From CAYLNK01 sp964384675 (GTDB lineage Bacteria; Acidobacteriota; Thermoanaerobaculia; UBA5066), in NCBI GenBank assembly GCA_964384675.1, contig CAYLNK010000382.1, forward strand, positions 1 through 5,581: 5,581 nt of DNA, written 5' to 3'. Positions 5,213-5,581 of the stretch are shown in pieces; the first letter of the stretch is position 1; the number at the start of each line of letters is the position of its first letter. The notes beneath the pieces were generated by a model that saw only the letters and a program-made list of their open reading frames with translations, ran no database searches and was not told where the DNA came from. The position numbers were made by a program, and so were the translations under genes.

Positions 5213-5581
5213 ATGGCCGGATCGCTGAACAAGGTGATGCTCATCGGGCACCTCGGGGCCGACCCCGAGATCAAGCAGATGCCGTCGGGGACGCCGATGG
5301 CGAAGCTGCGCGTCGCCACGACGGAGACCTGGAACGACCGCGCCAGCGGCCAGCGCCAGGAGAAGACCGAGTGGCACACGGTGATCGCGTTCGACAAGCT
5401 CGCGAGCATCTGCGAGAGGTACCTCTCCAAGGGGCGCCTCGTCTTCGTCGAGGGGGCGATCACGACCCGCTCGTGGGACGACAAGGAGACCGGCCAGAAG
5501 CGCTACATGACCGAGATCAAGGCGCGCGACATCCGGATGCTCGGCGGGCGGCCCGACGGCGCCGGCGGAGGCGCGGGTGCC
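5213..5581 (+). CDS. ssb: Single-stranded DNA-binding protein, 3' end outside window
   Basis: SSB coats single-stranded DNA during replication, recombination and repair, usually as a homotetramer of OB folds. The first 123 residues are present and no stop is reached before the right edge. The OB fold covers about residues 4-110. It opens LNKVMLIGHLGADPEIKQMP (5-24), continues with TEWHTVIAFDKLA at 52-64 and KGRLVFVEGAITTRSW at 72-87, and closes with a strand ending in IKARDIRML. From about residue 111 a Gly-rich segment (GGRPDGAGGGAGA) begins, which is the expected flexible linker towards the acidic C-terminal tip that recruits partner proteins; that tip is not in the window. The gene starts 34 bp after the acyltransferase stop, with a strong ribosome binding site of its own. 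Confidence 0.95.
   Translation, partial: MAGSLNKVMLIGHLGADPEIKQMPSGTPMAKLRVATTETWNDRASGQRQEKTEWHTVIAFDKLASICERYLSKGRLVFVEGAITTRSWDDKETGQKRYMTEIKARDIRMLGGRPDGAGGGAGA

Noticed and set aside
4024..5484. Minus-strand open frame of 486 codons opposite the acyltransferase and ssb
   Set aside because: It is mostly Glu/Arg/Asp/Gly-rich and is explained as antisense of two recognisable plus-strand genes.
1..5581. Search for tRNA, rRNA, riboswitch, CRISPR, insertion sequence or a new defence-type system
   Set aside because: No cloverleaf, repeat array, transposase, terminal inverted repeats or unusual multi-gene cassette was seen. Every gap between genes is under 100 bp, and each gene falls in a known family or, for the left fragment, a GAF-like fold.

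Overview
The window is a very G+C-rich bacterial chromosomal segment carrying ordinary housekeeping and envelope genes. I see no rRNA, tRNA, CRISPR array, insertion sequence or phage gene. Base composition, strong G/C third-position bias, the site-2 protease type and the GAF-like fragment would suit Acidobacteriota or another high-GC Gram-negative-type lineage. That placement is an inference with low confidence, because no phylogenetic marker was compared.

Layout. (1) Positions 1-562, plus strand: the 3' part of a gene ending in a GAF-like domain, cut by the left edge. (2) Positions 593-950, plus strand: a recognisable -35/-10 promoter, then an HU/IHF-type DNA-binding protein whose start codon has almost no leader. 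(3) Positions 988-2175, plus strand: an M50 (site-2-protease-like) membrane metallopeptidase, probably read from the same promoter as HU. (4) Positions 1984-4013, minus strand: murJ (lipid II flippase) followed by dtd (D-aminoacyl-tRNA deacylase), with stop and start sharing a GTGA. (5) Positions 4066-5178, plus strand: an acyltransferase-3 family membrane protein, divergent from murJ across a 52-bp gap. (6) From 5213 to the right edge, plus strand: the start of ssb, which has its own ribosome binding site.

How the genes relate. MurJ flips the peptidoglycan precursor, and Dtd removes D-amino acids mis-loaded on tRNA. Pairing them makes sense in a cell that handles D-Ala and D-Glu for its wall. 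The acyltransferase probably modifies an envelope sugar or glycan, but its substrate cannot be read from sequence. HU and SSB are DNA-binding housekeeping proteins.

The most unusual structure is the tail-to-tail overlap of the M50 gene with dtd. The last 64 codons of the M50 frame, stop included, are antisense to and in exact codon register with the last 64 codons of dtd. The M50 stop is the complement of a dtd serine codon (TCA). Also notable are the compact murJ/acyltransferase divergent promoter region and the leaderless look of HU and murJ. I found no convincing undescribed multi-gene system.
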